A DNA stretch of 64,000 nucleotides from Bacillus thuringiensis (GCF_001182785.1 NZ_CP012099.1:1362501-1426500); one strand, 5' to 3'; positions 33,155-42,454 are shown, numbered from the stretch's first letter. Notes: a model not told the origin generated them from the letters alone. Numbers and translations are program-made.

Positions 33155-33409
33155 TTGGATGGTGTTTTAAACGGTAAGATTGCTGCACTTGGTCTTATGT
33201 CTATTGATAAGAAAGCATATATCAAATACCTTAAACCGCTTGAAAAAGCGCATAAAAAGTCTGGATTAGATGTTAAGTATTACAAGCTCTATGGTGGGAA
33301 GCCTATGTTTTATTCTGTGGAATACCTGGAACAAACATCAATAAAAGAATTGTTGGAAAAAGATAAATGGAGAAAGGGTTTAAGTGTAAGGGGTGAGATA
33401 GATGTGTGA
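33155..33409 (+). CDS. 84-aa protein, unknown
   Basis: TTG start after AGAGGTGAGG. MDGVLNGKIAALGLMSIDKKAYIKYLKPLEKAHKKSGLDVKYYKLYGGKPMFYS; basic alpha/beta. It overlaps the next gene by 8 bp. Function unknown. Confidence 0.65.
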   Translation: MDGVLNGKIAALGLMSIDKKAYIKYLKPLEKAHKKSGLDVKYYKLYGGKPMFYSVEYLEQTSIKELLEKDKWRKGLSVRGEIDV

Positions 33410-33755
33410 GGTTCGAAATGAGATTAACTATTATCATACTTCTAAATGTTTAGTGTGCGGTCATCAGGATAGAGTAAATTATCCATCTAAAGAAGAATAT
33501 CAAGAAGTTACTGTTTGTCCTAAGTGTAATGGTGCTTTTGTAGATATGTGGAAGTTAGAGAAGTACAAACAACATATCAATCAACACAAAGAATGTGAAC
33601 ATAAATATCGATTGATGGATAGTAAAACAACACAGATACAAGCTGATAATAGCCAAGTATCTATCCATATCTTGGGTAGTTTCTATTGTGAAAAATGTCT
33701 TGATATTCAATTCCGTGGAAAGATTGAGGAAGGAGAAAAGAAAAGATGCAATTAA
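33402..33755 (+). CDS. 117-aa zinc-finger protein
   Basis: Three Cys pairs are visible: CLVCGHQD, CPKCNG and CEKC near the C-terminus, with His-rich HINQHKECEHK between them. It likely binds zinc; function unknown. Overlaps both neighbours. Confidence 0.7.
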   Translation: MCEVRNEINYYHTSKCLVCGHQDRVNYPSKEEYQEVTVCPKCNGAFVDMWKLEKYKQHINQHKECEHKYRLMDSKTTQIQADNSQVSIHILGSFYCEKCLDIQFRGKIEEGEKKRCN

Positions 33756-34111
33756 CTAAACTTGAGAAGGCTGTTGCTCTTAGTATTATTTTTAATGCCA
33801 TTGATAATAAAGAGTTGATTGGACATGTAAGCAAGGAAAAGATATCAGAAGTAGTTGAAGTATTTGTGGAGTTAAAAGAAGATACAACACCAGAGGAAGA
33901 AAAGGAAACTCATATAAATGTAATTAATAAATTAATTGATTGTTTATTAAATGATAGTGACTTATACAATGTAATTGGTGTAAATGAAGCTTCATCTATT
34001 CTTAATGTAACACCTGGTCATATCAAGAACCTTTGTGCTCAAGGAAAGATTGTATCAAAGAAGATCGGCAATACATGGGTGATTGATAGATCAGGGTTAA
34101 AAGGAGACTGA
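33746..34111 (+). CDS. 121-aa protein: 32806-type domain fused to an excisionase-like HTH
   Basis: Residues 1-65 resemble the 70-aa protein at 32806. Residues about 75-118 (NVIGVNEASSILNVTPGHIKNLCAQGKIVSKKIGNTWVIDRSGL) are a clear MerR/Xis-type HTH. The fusion suggests the shared domain is a partner or regulatory module. Just upstream of the packaging genes. Confidence 0.75.
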   Translation: MQLTKLEKAVALSIIFNAIDNKELIGHVSKEKISEVVEVFVELKEDTTPEEEKETHINVINKLIDCLLNDSDLYNVIGVNEASSILNVTPGHIKNLCAQGKIVSKKIGNTWVIDRSGLKGD

Positions 34112-34115
34112 TAGA

Positions 34116-34343
34116 ATGCTATGGTTATTAGCTTATCTTATTGTAGGTATGATATACACTTCTTCTGGGATGTATTCAACTGTACTTAAGTTGTTAAAAG
34201 ATGATAAAGGTGATCCGAATAAAGAGATGATTACATTTGTGGTAACGTTAGTTCTTATTTGTATCTTCACACTAGTGTGGCCAGCAATAGCAACAATGAA
34301 GATAGCTGGTAAGTTTCATAAGAAGAAAGAGTTTGAGAAGTAA
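34116..34343 (+). CDS. 75-aa two-span membrane protein
   Basis: LLAYLIVGMIYTSSGM and ITFVVTLVLICIFTLVWPAI are two transmembrane stretches with a charged loop between (KDDKGDPNKE). Function unknown; its position before HNH does not suggest a holin. Confidence 0.65.
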   Translation: MLWLLAYLIVGMIYTSSGMYSTVLKLLKDDKGDPNKEMITFVVTLVLICIFTLVWPAIATMKIAGKFHKKKEFEK

Positions 34344-34345
34344 CT

Positions 34346-34681
34346 ATGAAAGAATACAAAACCAAACAACAGAAGCGTAAGTTCTATGATAGTGGTGAAT
34401 GGAAACAGATACGAGAACAAGTAAAGAAGAGAGACAACTATGAATGCCAAGAGTGTAAGCGCAATGGTAGTGTTCGTGTGGACACCAATGAATACAGTGA
34501 GAGTGCAAAGCGTAAGAAGATTCAGCTCGTTGTCCATCATATAAAAGAACTAGAACATCATCCTGAACTTGCATTAGAAATAGATAACTTAGAAACAGTC
34601 TGTGTGGATTGCCATAATAAAGAACACGGTAGAGTGTTTGTTAAAAAGATAAACAAATGGGAAAACGATGAAAAGTGGTAA
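34346..34681 (+). CDS. HNH endonuclease
   Basis: A 111-residue protein. RDNYECQEC, VVHHIKEL, NLETVCVDCHNKEHG give the HNH metal site with a zinc-stabilising CxxC pair on each side. HNH proteins next to terminase genes assist cos cleavage during packaging in HK97-like siphoviruses. The presumed cos region follows directly. Confidence 0.9.
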   Translation: MKEYKTKQQKRKFYDSGEWKQIREQVKKRDNYECQECKRNGSVRVDTNEYSESAKRKKIQLVVHHIKELEHHPELALEIDNLETVCVDCHNKEHGRVFVKKINKWENDEKW

Positions 34682-34689
34682 AAATGGTT

Positions 34690-34800
34690 CGGTAATAATA
34701 CCCCCCCTTAAATAATTTCATGAAAAATTCGTCTTAGGGGCACCGGAGGAGGGGCTCGTTTTTCCAGATTTTTGAGCCATATCGCATAGGACCCCTACCC
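34690..34800 (+). other. Candidate cos region
   Basis: Non-coding GC-rich patches (ACCCCCCCTT at about 34701-34710 and TTAGGGGCACCGGAGGAG at about 34735-34752, CCCCTACCC at about 34792) lie between HNH and TerS, unlike the AT-rich surroundings. Position and composition fit a cohesive-end site. The exact nick points cannot be read from sequence. Confidence 0.4.
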
Positions 34801-34833
34801 AGTATGAAAATATGATTGAATCGAGGTGATAGT

Positions 34834-35190
34834 ATGGCGGACATTGATGAGCGTGAGTTGCTAGTTAACAAAGAAAAAAATCGTTTGAAAAGACTATTTA
34901 AAGACATCCCACCTAGTAAGTTGAAAGTAGTTGAAGGATTAATTATTCAGGCAGCAAGATTACGAGTTTTATTGAATGAGATGTGGATGGATATATCTGA
35001 GAATGGTGATTATGAAATGTTCTCACAATCTGATAAAACAGAGCCGTATGAAAGAGAACGGCCTGTGGCCCGGCTATATAATACCCGTGATCAATCATAT
35101 CAAAGGGTCATTAAACAGCTAACAGATTTGTTGCCAGAAGGAAATAATAAAAAAGAAATTAAGAAGTATTCGGCAAGTGATTTAATATGA
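34834..35190 (+). CDS. Terminase small subunit
   Basis: A 118-residue protein (MADIDERELLVNKEKNRLKRLFKDIPPSKLKVVEGLIIQAARLRVLLNEMW). Helical, of the P27-like size and context, recognising the packaging site. GAGGTGAT precedes ATG 34834. It overlaps terL by ATGA. Confidence 0.8.
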   Translation: MADIDERELLVNKEKNRLKRLFKDIPPSKLKVVEGLIIQAARLRVLLNEMWMDISENGDYEMFSQSDKTEPYERERPVARLYNTRDQSYQRVIKQLTDLLPEGNNKKEIKKYSASDLI

Positions 35191-36842
35191 TTGTTCATAA
35201 GTATGTAAGTGAATATATAGAACTATATGAGACGGGAACAGTGGTATTAAACAAAGAACGTATCATGCTTATTCATTATTTAAAGCAAGATATATTAACC
35301 CGTAATGATCTACATTTTGATATGGATTTAATTCATAAATGTGTAACTTTCATAGAAAAGTGGCATTTTAAATTAAATTCCTTTCAAAAATTTTTAATAG
35401 CATTTGTGTTTTTGTTTGATGAATATGAGGATGTTTATTTTGATCAGCATTTCTGGATGATGGCAAGGGGTGCTGGTAAAAACGGTTTGATTAGTGCGTT
35501 GACACATTTCTTTATTAGCGAATTGCACGGTATTGAGCATTACAACGTATCAGTAGTTGCTAATACAGAAAGGCAGGCAAAAACATCTTTTATAGATGTT
35601 TTTGAAAAGAATAAAAAGCATGAAATATTAGACGAGCTATTTGTATCAACCAAACAATTGATAACGAATAAAGCGACTCGTTCGACTTTTGAATTTCATA
35701 CATCAAATGCAGGAAGTAAAGACTCATTAAGAGATGGATGTGTCATTTATGATGAGATACACAGATATGAAAATAGCGATGTTGTAGAAGTATTCTCTAG
35801 TGGTTTAGGTAAAGTTCCTAACTCTAGGGAATTTTTTATTACCACAGATGGATTTGTTCGTGAGGGATATCTTGACAAAATGAAAGAAAGAGCTATGAAT
35901 ATCCTGAAAGGGAAAGAAAAAGAAGATAGATTGTTTCCTTTTATTTGTAAGCTTGATAATCCTGAAGAAGTAGACAATCCAGATATGTGGGAAAAAGCAA
36001 ATCCGATGTTTAGTAAGCCTATGAGTCAATATGCTAGAGGGTTATTTAAAAAAGTTATGCGTCAGTATAAAAACCTTGAAAATGATCCATCTAACAGAGA
36101 AAATTTCATGACAAAAAGAATGAATTGGCCAGAAGTAGATTTAACAAAGGCTGTAGCCCCATGGGAGGAAATCATGCGTACAGGGTATGAAGAAGATGGG
36201 GAAACATTAAGGGAAATACCAGATTTAACACATAAAGTTGCTGTGGGTGGTCTTGATTATGCTGATATTAAAGACTTTGCAGCAGTTGGATTGTTGTTTA
36301 AATATAAAGGGAATTATATCTGGAAAACTCACTCCTTTGTACGTAAAGGCTTCTTGGATAAAGTGAAGTTAAAAGCTCCTATTTATGAATGGGCTGAAAA
36401 TGGGTTACTAACTATTGTAGATGAACCAGTTATCAATATTTCTCACATTGTAGATTGGTTTGTGGAAATGCGGGAAATATATGGGGTTAGTACAATAGTA
36501 GCTGATAATTATCGTTTAAGCCTAGTTAAGATGGCTCTCGAAGCGGAAGGCTTCACATTACTATATATTCGCAGCCCAAGAGCTATTCATTCGCTTTTAG
36601 CTCCACGTGTTGAAACATTATTTGCAAATGGACAAATTATCTTTGGTGACAATCCATTAATGCGTTGGTACACCAACAACGTTTACGTTCATATTAAAAA
36701 GGATGGCAATAAAGAGTACTTAAAAAAAGATGAATTTAAGCGGAAAACGGATGGATTCCAAGCTTTTATTCACGCTTTATGGCAAGCTGACAACATTCTT
36801 GAAGAAGAAGTTGAGTTTATGCTACATGAAATAGATTTTTAA
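35187..36842 (+). CDS. terL: Terminase large subunit
   Basis: A 551-residue protein. The ATPase domain has Walker A ARGAGKN (residues 93-99) and Walker B CVIYDE (185-190). The C-terminal nuclease begins with GGLDYADIKDFAAVG and ends with acidic WQADN. It cuts and translocates DNA into the prohead. Terminase_1-type, as in cos phages with HNH. Confidence 0.93.
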   Translation: MIVHKYVSEYIELYETGTVVLNKERIMLIHYLKQDILTRNDLHFDMDLIHKCVTFIEKWHFKLNSFQKFLIAFVFLFDEYEDVYFDQHFWMMARGAGKNGLISALTHFFISELHGIEHYNVSVVANTERQAKTSFIDVFEKNKKHEILDELFVSTKQLITNKATRSTFEFHTSNAGSKDSLRDGCVIYDEIHRYENSDVVEVFSSGLGKVPNSREFFITTDGFVREGYLDKMKERAMNILKGKEKEDRLFPFICKLDNPEEVDNPDMWEKANPMFSKPMSQYARGLFKKVMRQYKNLENDPSNRENFMTKRMNWPEVDLTKAVAPWEEIMRTGYEEDGETLREIPDLTHKVAVGGLDYADIKDFAAVGLLFKYKGNYIWKTHSFVRKGFLDKVKLKAPIYEWAENGLLTIVDEPVINISHIVDWFVEMREIYGVSTIVADNYRLSLVKMALEAEGFTLLYIRSPRAIHSLLAPRVETLFANGQIIFGDNPLMRWYTNNVYVHIKKDGNKEYLKKDEFKRKTDGFQAFIHALWQADNILEEEVEFMLHEIDF

Positions 36843-36846
36843 GGGG

Positions 36847-38013
36847 GTGATTGCAATTGGCTGGCTTGATAATGTGTTTAACAAGAATAAAGAATTAGAT
36901 TATATGTACGATGATGATATAGTTTCAGAAACTTCAAATAGGGTTCATATGAAGCGATTAGCTGTAGAAACATGTGTATCTTTTTTAGGGAGAACAATTA
37001 GTCAATCGGAGTTCAGAGTTAAAAATGGTGATGAATTTTTAAAAGATGAACTGTATTATCGATTGAATGTTAGACCGAATAAGAATATGACAGCAAGCAC
37101 TTTCTGGGAAAAGTTAATTCGTAAATTAATTTATGAAAATGAGTGTTTAGTCATTCAATCTGATGATAGCGACTTACTTATTGCTGATTATTTTCAACAT
37201 AATGAGTTCGCTGTATTTGAAGATACTTTTACAAATGTAATAGTAAAAGATTATGAGTTTAAGCGTTCATTTAAACAAAGTGAAGTAATTCATTTGAAAT
37301 ATCGAAATGATAAGCTGTCGCCACTAATTGATGGCTTGTTCACTGATTATGGCGATTTATTTGGGCGGATATTAAGTTCTCAAAAACGTAAAAATCAAAT
37401 TCGTGGTGTAGTAGATATAGAGGCTCAGACGGCAAAGTCCGAAGAAGGTCGAGGGAAATTGCAAAAGTTCGTTGAGAAAATGTATAAATCATTTGGAGAA
37501 AAAGATATTGCAATTGTGCCTCAACAACCTGGTTTTAAATTCAGTGAGACGTCTTCTGGTGGTGGAAGTTCTGGGCAAAGTGTGGAAGAAATCAATAAAG
37601 TAACAAATGGTTTTTTAAATCAAGTCGCAATGGCTATTGGAATCCCAACAGCTTTGTTATATGGAGAAATGGCTGATGTGGAGAAGCAAACAAAAAATTA
37701 CATGCTCTTTACAGTGAAACCTTTGTTAAAAAAGATTTCAGATGAAGCAAACGTGAAGTTTTTCGAAATGAGAGAGTATCTTGAAGGACAAAAAATTGAA
37801 GTGAAGGCCGTTTCTTATCAAAGTATTTTTGATCTTGCGACAAGTATCGACAAACTCGTTTCCTCAAGTGCATTTACTGGAAATGAGATTCGATTAGAAG
37901 TTGGATATGAATACTCAGATGATCCAAATCTCAATATCCATCATATTACGAAGAACTACAAAAAATTAGATGAATCCGAAGGAGGTGAGAAAGAAAATGA
38001 CGGTGAAAATTGA
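36847..38013 (+). CDS. Portal protein
   Basis: A 388-residue HK97-type portal (ETSNRVHMKRLAVETCVSFLGRTISQSEF; LYYRLNVRPNKNMTASTFWEKL; GIPTALLYG). The start is uncertain: GTG 36847 overlaps the G-rich binding site, and ATT 36856 would be better spaced. Its last 17 bp overlap the protease start. Confidence 0.92.
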   Translation: MIAIGWLDNVFNKNKELDYMYDDDIVSETSNRVHMKRLAVETCVSFLGRTISQSEFRVKNGDEFLKDELYYRLNVRPNKNMTASTFWEKLIRKLIYENECLVIQSDDSDLLIADYFQHNEFAVFEDTFTNVIVKDYEFKRSFKQSEVIHLKYRNDKLSPLIDGLFTDYGDLFGRILSSQKRKNQIRGVVDIEAQTAKSEEGRGKLQKFVEKMYKSFGEKDIAIVPQQPGFKFSETSSGGGSSGQSVEEINKVTNGFLNQVAMAIGIPTALLYGEMADVEKQTKNYMLFTVKPLLKKISDEANVKFFEMREYLEGQKIEVKAVSYQSIFDLATSIDKLVSSSAFTGNEIRLEVGYEYSDDPNLNIHHITKNYKKLDESEGGEKENDGEN

Positions 38014-38779
38014 CGTGAAAGGCCCAATTATTTCTAATGATGAGGCTTGGATTTATGATTGGTTTGAAATGGATGCTACAAGCCCAGGTAAGATTTCAAA
38101 AGAACTTGATAATGCGAATGGTGAGAGTTTAATTGTCTCAATTAATAGCCCAGGTGGTTACGTAGATGAAGGTTCAGAAATTTACACGGCATTAAAAAAT
38201 TATTCTGGGCATGTGGAAGTTCAAATTGTCGGATTAGCAGCAAGTGCAGCTTCTGTAATTGCGATGGCTGGTGATAAAGTTCGAATTTCTCCAACAGCAA
38301 AAATCATGATTCACAATGCTGCTAAGTGGCATGGTGGAGATCATCGTGACATGGAAAAGGCGGCCGAGATGTTGAAAATAACAGATCGAGCAATTGTGAA
38401 TGCCTACGTCATTAAAAGTGGTAAATCAGAAGAAGAACTACTTAATATGATGGCTGAAGAAACTTGGATGGGTCCACAACAAGCATTAGAAAACAATTTT
38501 GCAGATGAAATCATGTTTATGGAGAATCAGGTTAAAATGACAGCTTCAACGGCTACTGCTGCCATGCTTCCACAAAAAGTAATTGATGGTTTTAGAAATG
38601 GAACAATGAACAAGGGCCAAGGAATTACAAAAGAAGATTTAAACGCTGCACTATTAGGACTAAAAAACGAAATTCTGAATGATTTACAAACAAATACAAA
38701 TCCAAAAGAGCCTATTCAAGAACCTGTTAATACAAAACAGAATTTGAGTACGCTCTTTTTAAATTTAGGAGGAAAATAA
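37997..38779 (+). CDS. ClpP-like head maturation protease
   Basis: A 260-residue protein. INSPGGYVDEG, the Ser nucleophile in GLAASAAS (Ser83 by alignment with ClpP) and His in KIMIHNA (His106) give the protease core, followed by a Gln/Pro-rich tail that may serve as scaffold. AGGAGGTGAG upstream. It processes the capsid precursor. Confidence 0.9.
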   Translation: MTVKIDVKGPIISNDEAWIYDWFEMDATSPGKISKELDNANGESLIVSINSPGGYVDEGSEIYTALKNYSGHVEVQIVGLAASAASVIAMAGDKVRISPTAKIMIHNAAKWHGGDHRDMEKAAEMLKITDRAIVNAYVIKSGKSEEELLNMMAEETWMGPQQALENNFADEIMFMENQVKMTASTATAAMLPQKVIDGFRNGTMNKGQGITKEDLNAALLGLKNEILNDLQTNTNPKEPIQEPVNTKQNLSTLFLNLGGK

Positions 38780-38782
38780 AAT

Positions 38783-39934
38783 ATGGTTATTAAATTTAAT
38801 AATTTTGAAGAAAAGAAACTAGCATTTGCGAAAGCAACACAGGAGGGAACTCCAGAAGAACAAACAGCAGCATTAAATTCTATGATTGGAGCACTTGCTA
38901 CAGATGTACGAGCAGATATTTTAAATCAAGTAAATGAATCAATGGTAGATCGTTCTATTATGCAGTCTCGTGGCGCTAATGTATTAACAAGTGATGAAAT
39001 GAAATTCTTTAATGCAGTAGTTGAAGAAGGTGGATTTAAGTCTACTGAAACTTTACCTAAAACAACTCAAGAACGTATTTTTGATGACTTAGTTGAAGAT
39101 CATCCTTTCTTACAACATATTGGTTTAGAGAATTTAGGTGCAGTAACAGAATTCGTTTATGGAGATCCAGAAGGGGCTGCGGTATGGGGGCCATTATTTG
39201 ATGGTATTAAAGGTCAATTAAATGCTACATTCCGTAAAGATAGCATTTCACAACTTAAATTAACGGCATTTATTCCATTAGCGAATGACATGTTAAAACT
39301 TGGTCCAGTATGGGTAGAACGATATGTTCGCACAATGATTACAGAAGCGATGAAAGTAGGCTTAGAACGTGGATTTGTAGCTGGTACAGGCAAGAATGAA
39401 CCTATTGGGTTATTAAAAGATCCAAGTGGAAGTGTTGTTGGCGGAGTGTATCCAGATAAAAAGCCAGTAGGTACTTTAACATTTGAACCAGGTCGTAAAA
39501 CAATCAATGAATTAAAAGGCGTTGTTAAATTGTTAGCTAAAAAATTAAATGCTGATGGTTCAGATGCAGATCGACCAAAAAATATTGCTGGTAAAGTAGT
39601 TATGGTAACTAATCCGTTTGATACTTTTGATATTCAGGCAAACGCGACAATTCAAAATGCGGCCGGAGTATATGTAACTAGCTTGCCATTTAACCCAATC
39701 CTTACAGAATCAGTGTTTGTACCTCAAGGAAAAGTATTATTCTTTGTTAAAGGTCAATATGTTGCAGCAATGGGTGGAACAGAGCCAATCAAGAAGTATG
39801 AAGAAACATTAGCTTTAGAAGATGCAACTGTTTATATCGCTAAACAATATGCTACAGGTAAACCGAAGGATAAATACACTTCACAAGTTTATACACTGAA
39901 ACTTGAAGAAGTAACGCCACCGACACAAGGATGA
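38783..39934 (+). CDS. Major capsid protein, HK97 family
   Basis: A 383-residue protein. An N-terminal helical section of about 100 residues (delta-like domain) precedes the HK97 fold starting around SRGANVLTSDEMKFFNAVVEEGG; later GFVAGTGKNEPIGLL and DATVYIAKQYATGKPKD are typical of the family. It lies in the expected place after the protease. GGAGG upstream. Confidence 0.92.
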   Translation: MVIKFNNFEEKKLAFAKATQEGTPEEQTAALNSMIGALATDVRADILNQVNESMVDRSIMQSRGANVLTSDEMKFFNAVVEEGGFKSTETLPKTTQERIFDDLVEDHPFLQHIGLENLGAVTEFVYGDPEGAAVWGPLFDGIKGQLNATFRKDSISQLKLTAFIPLANDMLKLGPVWVERYVRTMITEAMKVGLERGFVAGTGKNEPIGLLKDPSGSVVGGVYPDKKPVGTLTFEPGRKTINELKGVVKLLAKKLNADGSDADRPKNIAGKVVMVTNPFDTFDIQANATIQNAAGVYVTSLPFNPILTESVFVPQGKVLFFVKGQYVAAMGGTEPIKKYEETLALEDATVYIAKQYATGKPKDKYTSQVYTLKLEEVTPPTQG

Positions 39935-39939
39935 TGTGA

Positions 39940-40233
39940 ATGGAAACAGTAATTTCAGATGTAGTATTACAAGAATTTAAAGATAGGATGCACTTAGGGG
40001 ATGAGGAAGATGATAATCTAAAGCGCATCCTTTCTACCTCTAACAAGGCATTACTTAGGGTTTGTGGGAATTATGATGTAAATAAAGACGAGGAGTTCAA
40101 AGAATTAGTCTTTGAACGTTCTCGTTATGTTTATAACGATGCATTAGAGTATTTTGACAAGAATTTTTTAAGTCAGATTAATAGTTTAGGTATCGATAAA
40201 GCATTAGAAGAAATTAAATTGGACGGTGATTAA
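39940..40233 (+). CDS. Head-tail connector (gp6-like)
   Basis: A 97-residue helical adaptor (METVISDVVLQEFKDRMHLGDEEDDNLKRILSTSNKALLRVCG). It would join portal and closure proteins. Overlaps the next frame by a few bases. Confidence 0.8.
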   Translation: METVISDVVLQEFKDRMHLGDEEDDNLKRILSTSNKALLRVCGNYDVNKDEEFKELVFERSRYVYNDALEYFDKNFLSQINSLGIDKALEEIKLDGD

Positions 40234-40234
40234 T

Positions 40235-40588
40235 ATGCGTCCTTTTCAGTACAAGAAACCACTGAATACAGGTGATTGTAGAAATCGAATTATCATTGAG
40301 CAACCTGAAGTAATAAAAGATGATTTGAATCAAGAAGTTGAAACAGGCAATTGGCAAGAAGTAAAAAAAGCATGGGCAATGATAAAAACGGTAAAAGGTT
40401 CGGAGTACATTGAAGCTTCGGCTTCACAGTCCACGCGAATTTATCGGTTTGTTATTCCTTATACAACAGGTATTACAGAATTAATGCGAATTAAAATGAA
40501 GGATCGTATCTTTGATATTATTGAACCGCCAATGAATGATGATGAAATGTATCAAACATTGACTATTATCGCAAAGGAGCATACTTAA
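40235..40588 (+). CDS. Head closure protein (SPP1 gp16-like)
   Basis: A 117-residue beta-rich protein: MRPFQYKKPLNTGDCRNRIIIEQPEVIKDDLNQEVETGNWQEVKKAWAMIKTVKGSEY is the standard pattern of the stopper family. Confidence 0.82.
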   Translation: MRPFQYKKPLNTGDCRNRIIIEQPEVIKDDLNQEVETGNWQEVKKAWAMIKTVKGSEYIEASASQSTRIYRFVIPYTTGITELMRIKMKDRIFDIIEPPMNDDEMYQTLTIIAKEHT

Positions 40589-40589
40589 T

Positions 40590-40934
40590 ATGAATGATTT
40601 TGCGAGTGAGATTGCTAGAGAATTACAAAGATATGCGAATGTTGTGGAAGAAGAATTACTGACAGCGCAAGAAGAAGTTTCTGATGTTGCCGTAGAAAAA
40701 TTAAAGCAGAAAAGTCCTAAAAAAACAGGTGCATATCGTAAAGGTTGGCGTAAGAAAAAAGAAGGCAATGGTGTTGTTATCCATAATACTCAAGGACAAT
40801 TAACACACCTATTAGAAAAAGGACATGCGAAAGTTGGCGGTGGGCGTGTTCCGGCACAGGTGCATATCCGTCCAGTTGAAGAATATGTAATTGATGAATT
40901 GCCAAGACGTATTGAAAGGGCGGTTCAACAATGA
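40590..40934 (+). CDS. HK97 gp10-type tail-head joining protein
   Basis: A 114-residue protein. EELLTAQEEVSDVAVEKLKQKSPKKTGAYRKGWRKKK and HLLEKGHAKVGGGRVPAQVHIRPVEE match the gp10 family. Overlaps the next gene by 4 bp. Confidence 0.85.
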   Translation: MNDFASEIARELQRYANVVEEELLTAQEEVSDVAVEKLKQKSPKKTGAYRKGWRKKKEGNGVVIHNTQGQLTHLLEKGHAKVGGGRVPAQVHIRPVEEYVIDELPRRIERAVQQ

Positions 40935-41260
40935 CGTTAGGTGAATTAACAAAAATCCTTGAGGCTACAGGTTATCCTGTGGCTTATTCGCATTTCACAG
41001 CAACGCCGACCAAGCCAGTTCCAGCGCCACCTTATATATGTTTCCTTGTGGATGGATCAGCAAATTTAATGGCTGATAACAAGGTGTATCACAAGATAGA
41101 CGATGTAAATATTGAACTTTACACAACTAAAAAAGATTTAGTTGCAGAAGAAAAACTTGAAAAAGTCCTAGACGATCATGAAATTCCTTATGACTCATAT
41201 GGGACTTTTATTGAATCTGAAAAAATGTATCAAAAAATTTATGAAACGAGGTTGATGTAG
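40931..41260 (+). CDS. Tail completion/terminator protein
   Basis: A 109-residue protein (MTLGELTKILEATGYPVAYSHF; PPYICFLVDGSANLMADNKVYHKIDDVNIELYT), in the position and of the length of siphovirus tail completion proteins. Directly abuts the major tail gene. Confidence 0.75.
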   Translation: MTLGELTKILEATGYPVAYSHFTATPTKPVPAPPYICFLVDGSANLMADNKVYHKIDDVNIELYTTKKDLVAEEKLEKVLDDHEIPYDSYGTFIESEKMYQKIYETRLM

Positions 41261-41857
41261 GTGAATAAAGAAAATAAAGTTACGTTTGGTCTGAAGAATG
41301 TACATTATGTTCCATATGATGTTCAAGACTTTTTAGTGAAATTTGGTACACCGATTCCATTGCCTGGTGGGGTTGAACTAACATTTGAACCGCGTGGTGA
41401 TTTAATTGAATTCTATGCAGATGACATGCTTTATTACGCAGCAAGTAATAACCAAGGTTACGATGGAACATTAAGTATTGCTACTATCCCAGAAAAATTT
41501 GCTATCGATGCACTGGGTGAGGAATTAGATGAAACGGATGGCGTATTAAATGAATTAGCTGATGCAAAAGGAAAACCGTTCGCTTTATTATTTGAGTTTG
41601 ATGGTGACGTGAACGCAACTCGACATGTTATGTATAACTGTTCAGCAAGTCGTCCAACACTTGCATCCAAAACAAAAACAAGTTCGGCTGAACCAAATAC
41701 AAATGAACTGAAGTTTGTTTCTAGCCCAATTGTTTTAGTACCAGGTGGAAGACCAATGGTTAAAACGAAAACGACTGCTAAAACAACACAAGCAATTTAC
41801 GATAACTGGTACAAAGAAGTGTACGTTAAAAAACCAGCAGCACCAAAAGGAGCGTAA
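41261..41857 (+). CDS. Major tail protein (phi13-type)
   Basis: A 198-residue beta-rich protein starting at GTG. FGLKNVHYVPYD, LTFEPRGDLIEFYADDMLYYAASNNQGYDGTLSIATIPE fit the phage major tail tube family. AGGTT-type site overlaps the upstream stop. Confidence 0.88.
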   Translation: MNKENKVTFGLKNVHYVPYDVQDFLVKFGTPIPLPGGVELTFEPRGDLIEFYADDMLYYAASNNQGYDGTLSIATIPEKFAIDALGEELDETDGVLNELADAKGKPFALLFEFDGDVNATRHVMYNCSASRPTLASKTKTSSAEPNTNELKFVSSPIVLVPGGRPMVKTKTTAKTTQAIYDNWYKEVYVKKPAAPKGA

Positions 41858-41861
41858 GTAA

Positions 41862-42224
41862 ATGGAAAAGACGATTACAATCGATGGAAAGCAAGTCAAA
41901 TTAAAAGCTACAGCAGCAACAGTTAAGCGATATAAAGCACAATTCAGACGTAATTTATTTGCAGATTTGATGGGGTTAGGGGCAATTAATGCTTTAGCTT
42001 CATCAAATGGGACAGAACAACCTATTGATATGTCTAATGTCGATATGAGTAAAGTAGATTTTGAACTTATTTATGACTTAACGTGGTTATACGCTAAAAC
42101 GGCTGATTCTAATATTCCTGATCCTATGACATGGCTAGATGGATTTGAAGAATTCCCAATTGAAGAAATTATGCCTGCGGTCATGGAATTAGTTCAGGTT
42201 ACTATGGGAGCAAAAAAAAAATAA
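41862..42224 (+). CDS. Tail assembly chaperone gpG-type
   Basis: A 120-residue protein ending ...VTMGAKKK. It has no extra domain and lies between the major tail and tape measure genes, as gpG does. The A-run at its end is a slippery sequence producing the longer gpGT form. Confidence 0.88.
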   Translation: MEKTITIDGKQVKLKATAATVKRYKAQFRRNLFADLMGLGAINALASSNGTEQPIDMSNVDMSKVDFELIYDLTWLYAKTADSNIPDPMTWLDGFEEFPIEEIMPAVMELVQVTMGAKKK

Positions 42225-42439
42225 AGAAAAATAATGGAGAGCAAGGGACATTCAGTGATGAGGAATTTACTACTGAACTGTTTCTTGCTCTTTGTTATAA
42301 AGCGAAATTAACACGCTGGGATTTAGAAGATATGACAATTGGTGATTGTTTTGATTACATTGCTGAATTCGCTGAGCTAGAGAATCCAGATAAAGAAAAA
42401 GTTAGAAAGGCAAATCAAAAAGACTTCGATTCATTCTAA
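41862..42439 (+). CDS. Tail assembly chaperone gpGT-type by -1 frameshift
   Basis: Ten A residues (42212-42221) immediately precede the gpG TAA (42222-42224). Shifting back one base continues as IKKNNGEQGTFSDEEFTTELFLALCYKAKLTRWDLEDM and ends TAA 42437-42439. The extension of about 72 codons has no own start with a binding site. This is the conserved arrangement of siphoviruses, where the two forms bind the tape measure in a fixed ratio. A recoding event is inferred, not shown. Confidence 0.85.
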
Positions 42440-42454
42440 GAAAGGGGTGAGAAA

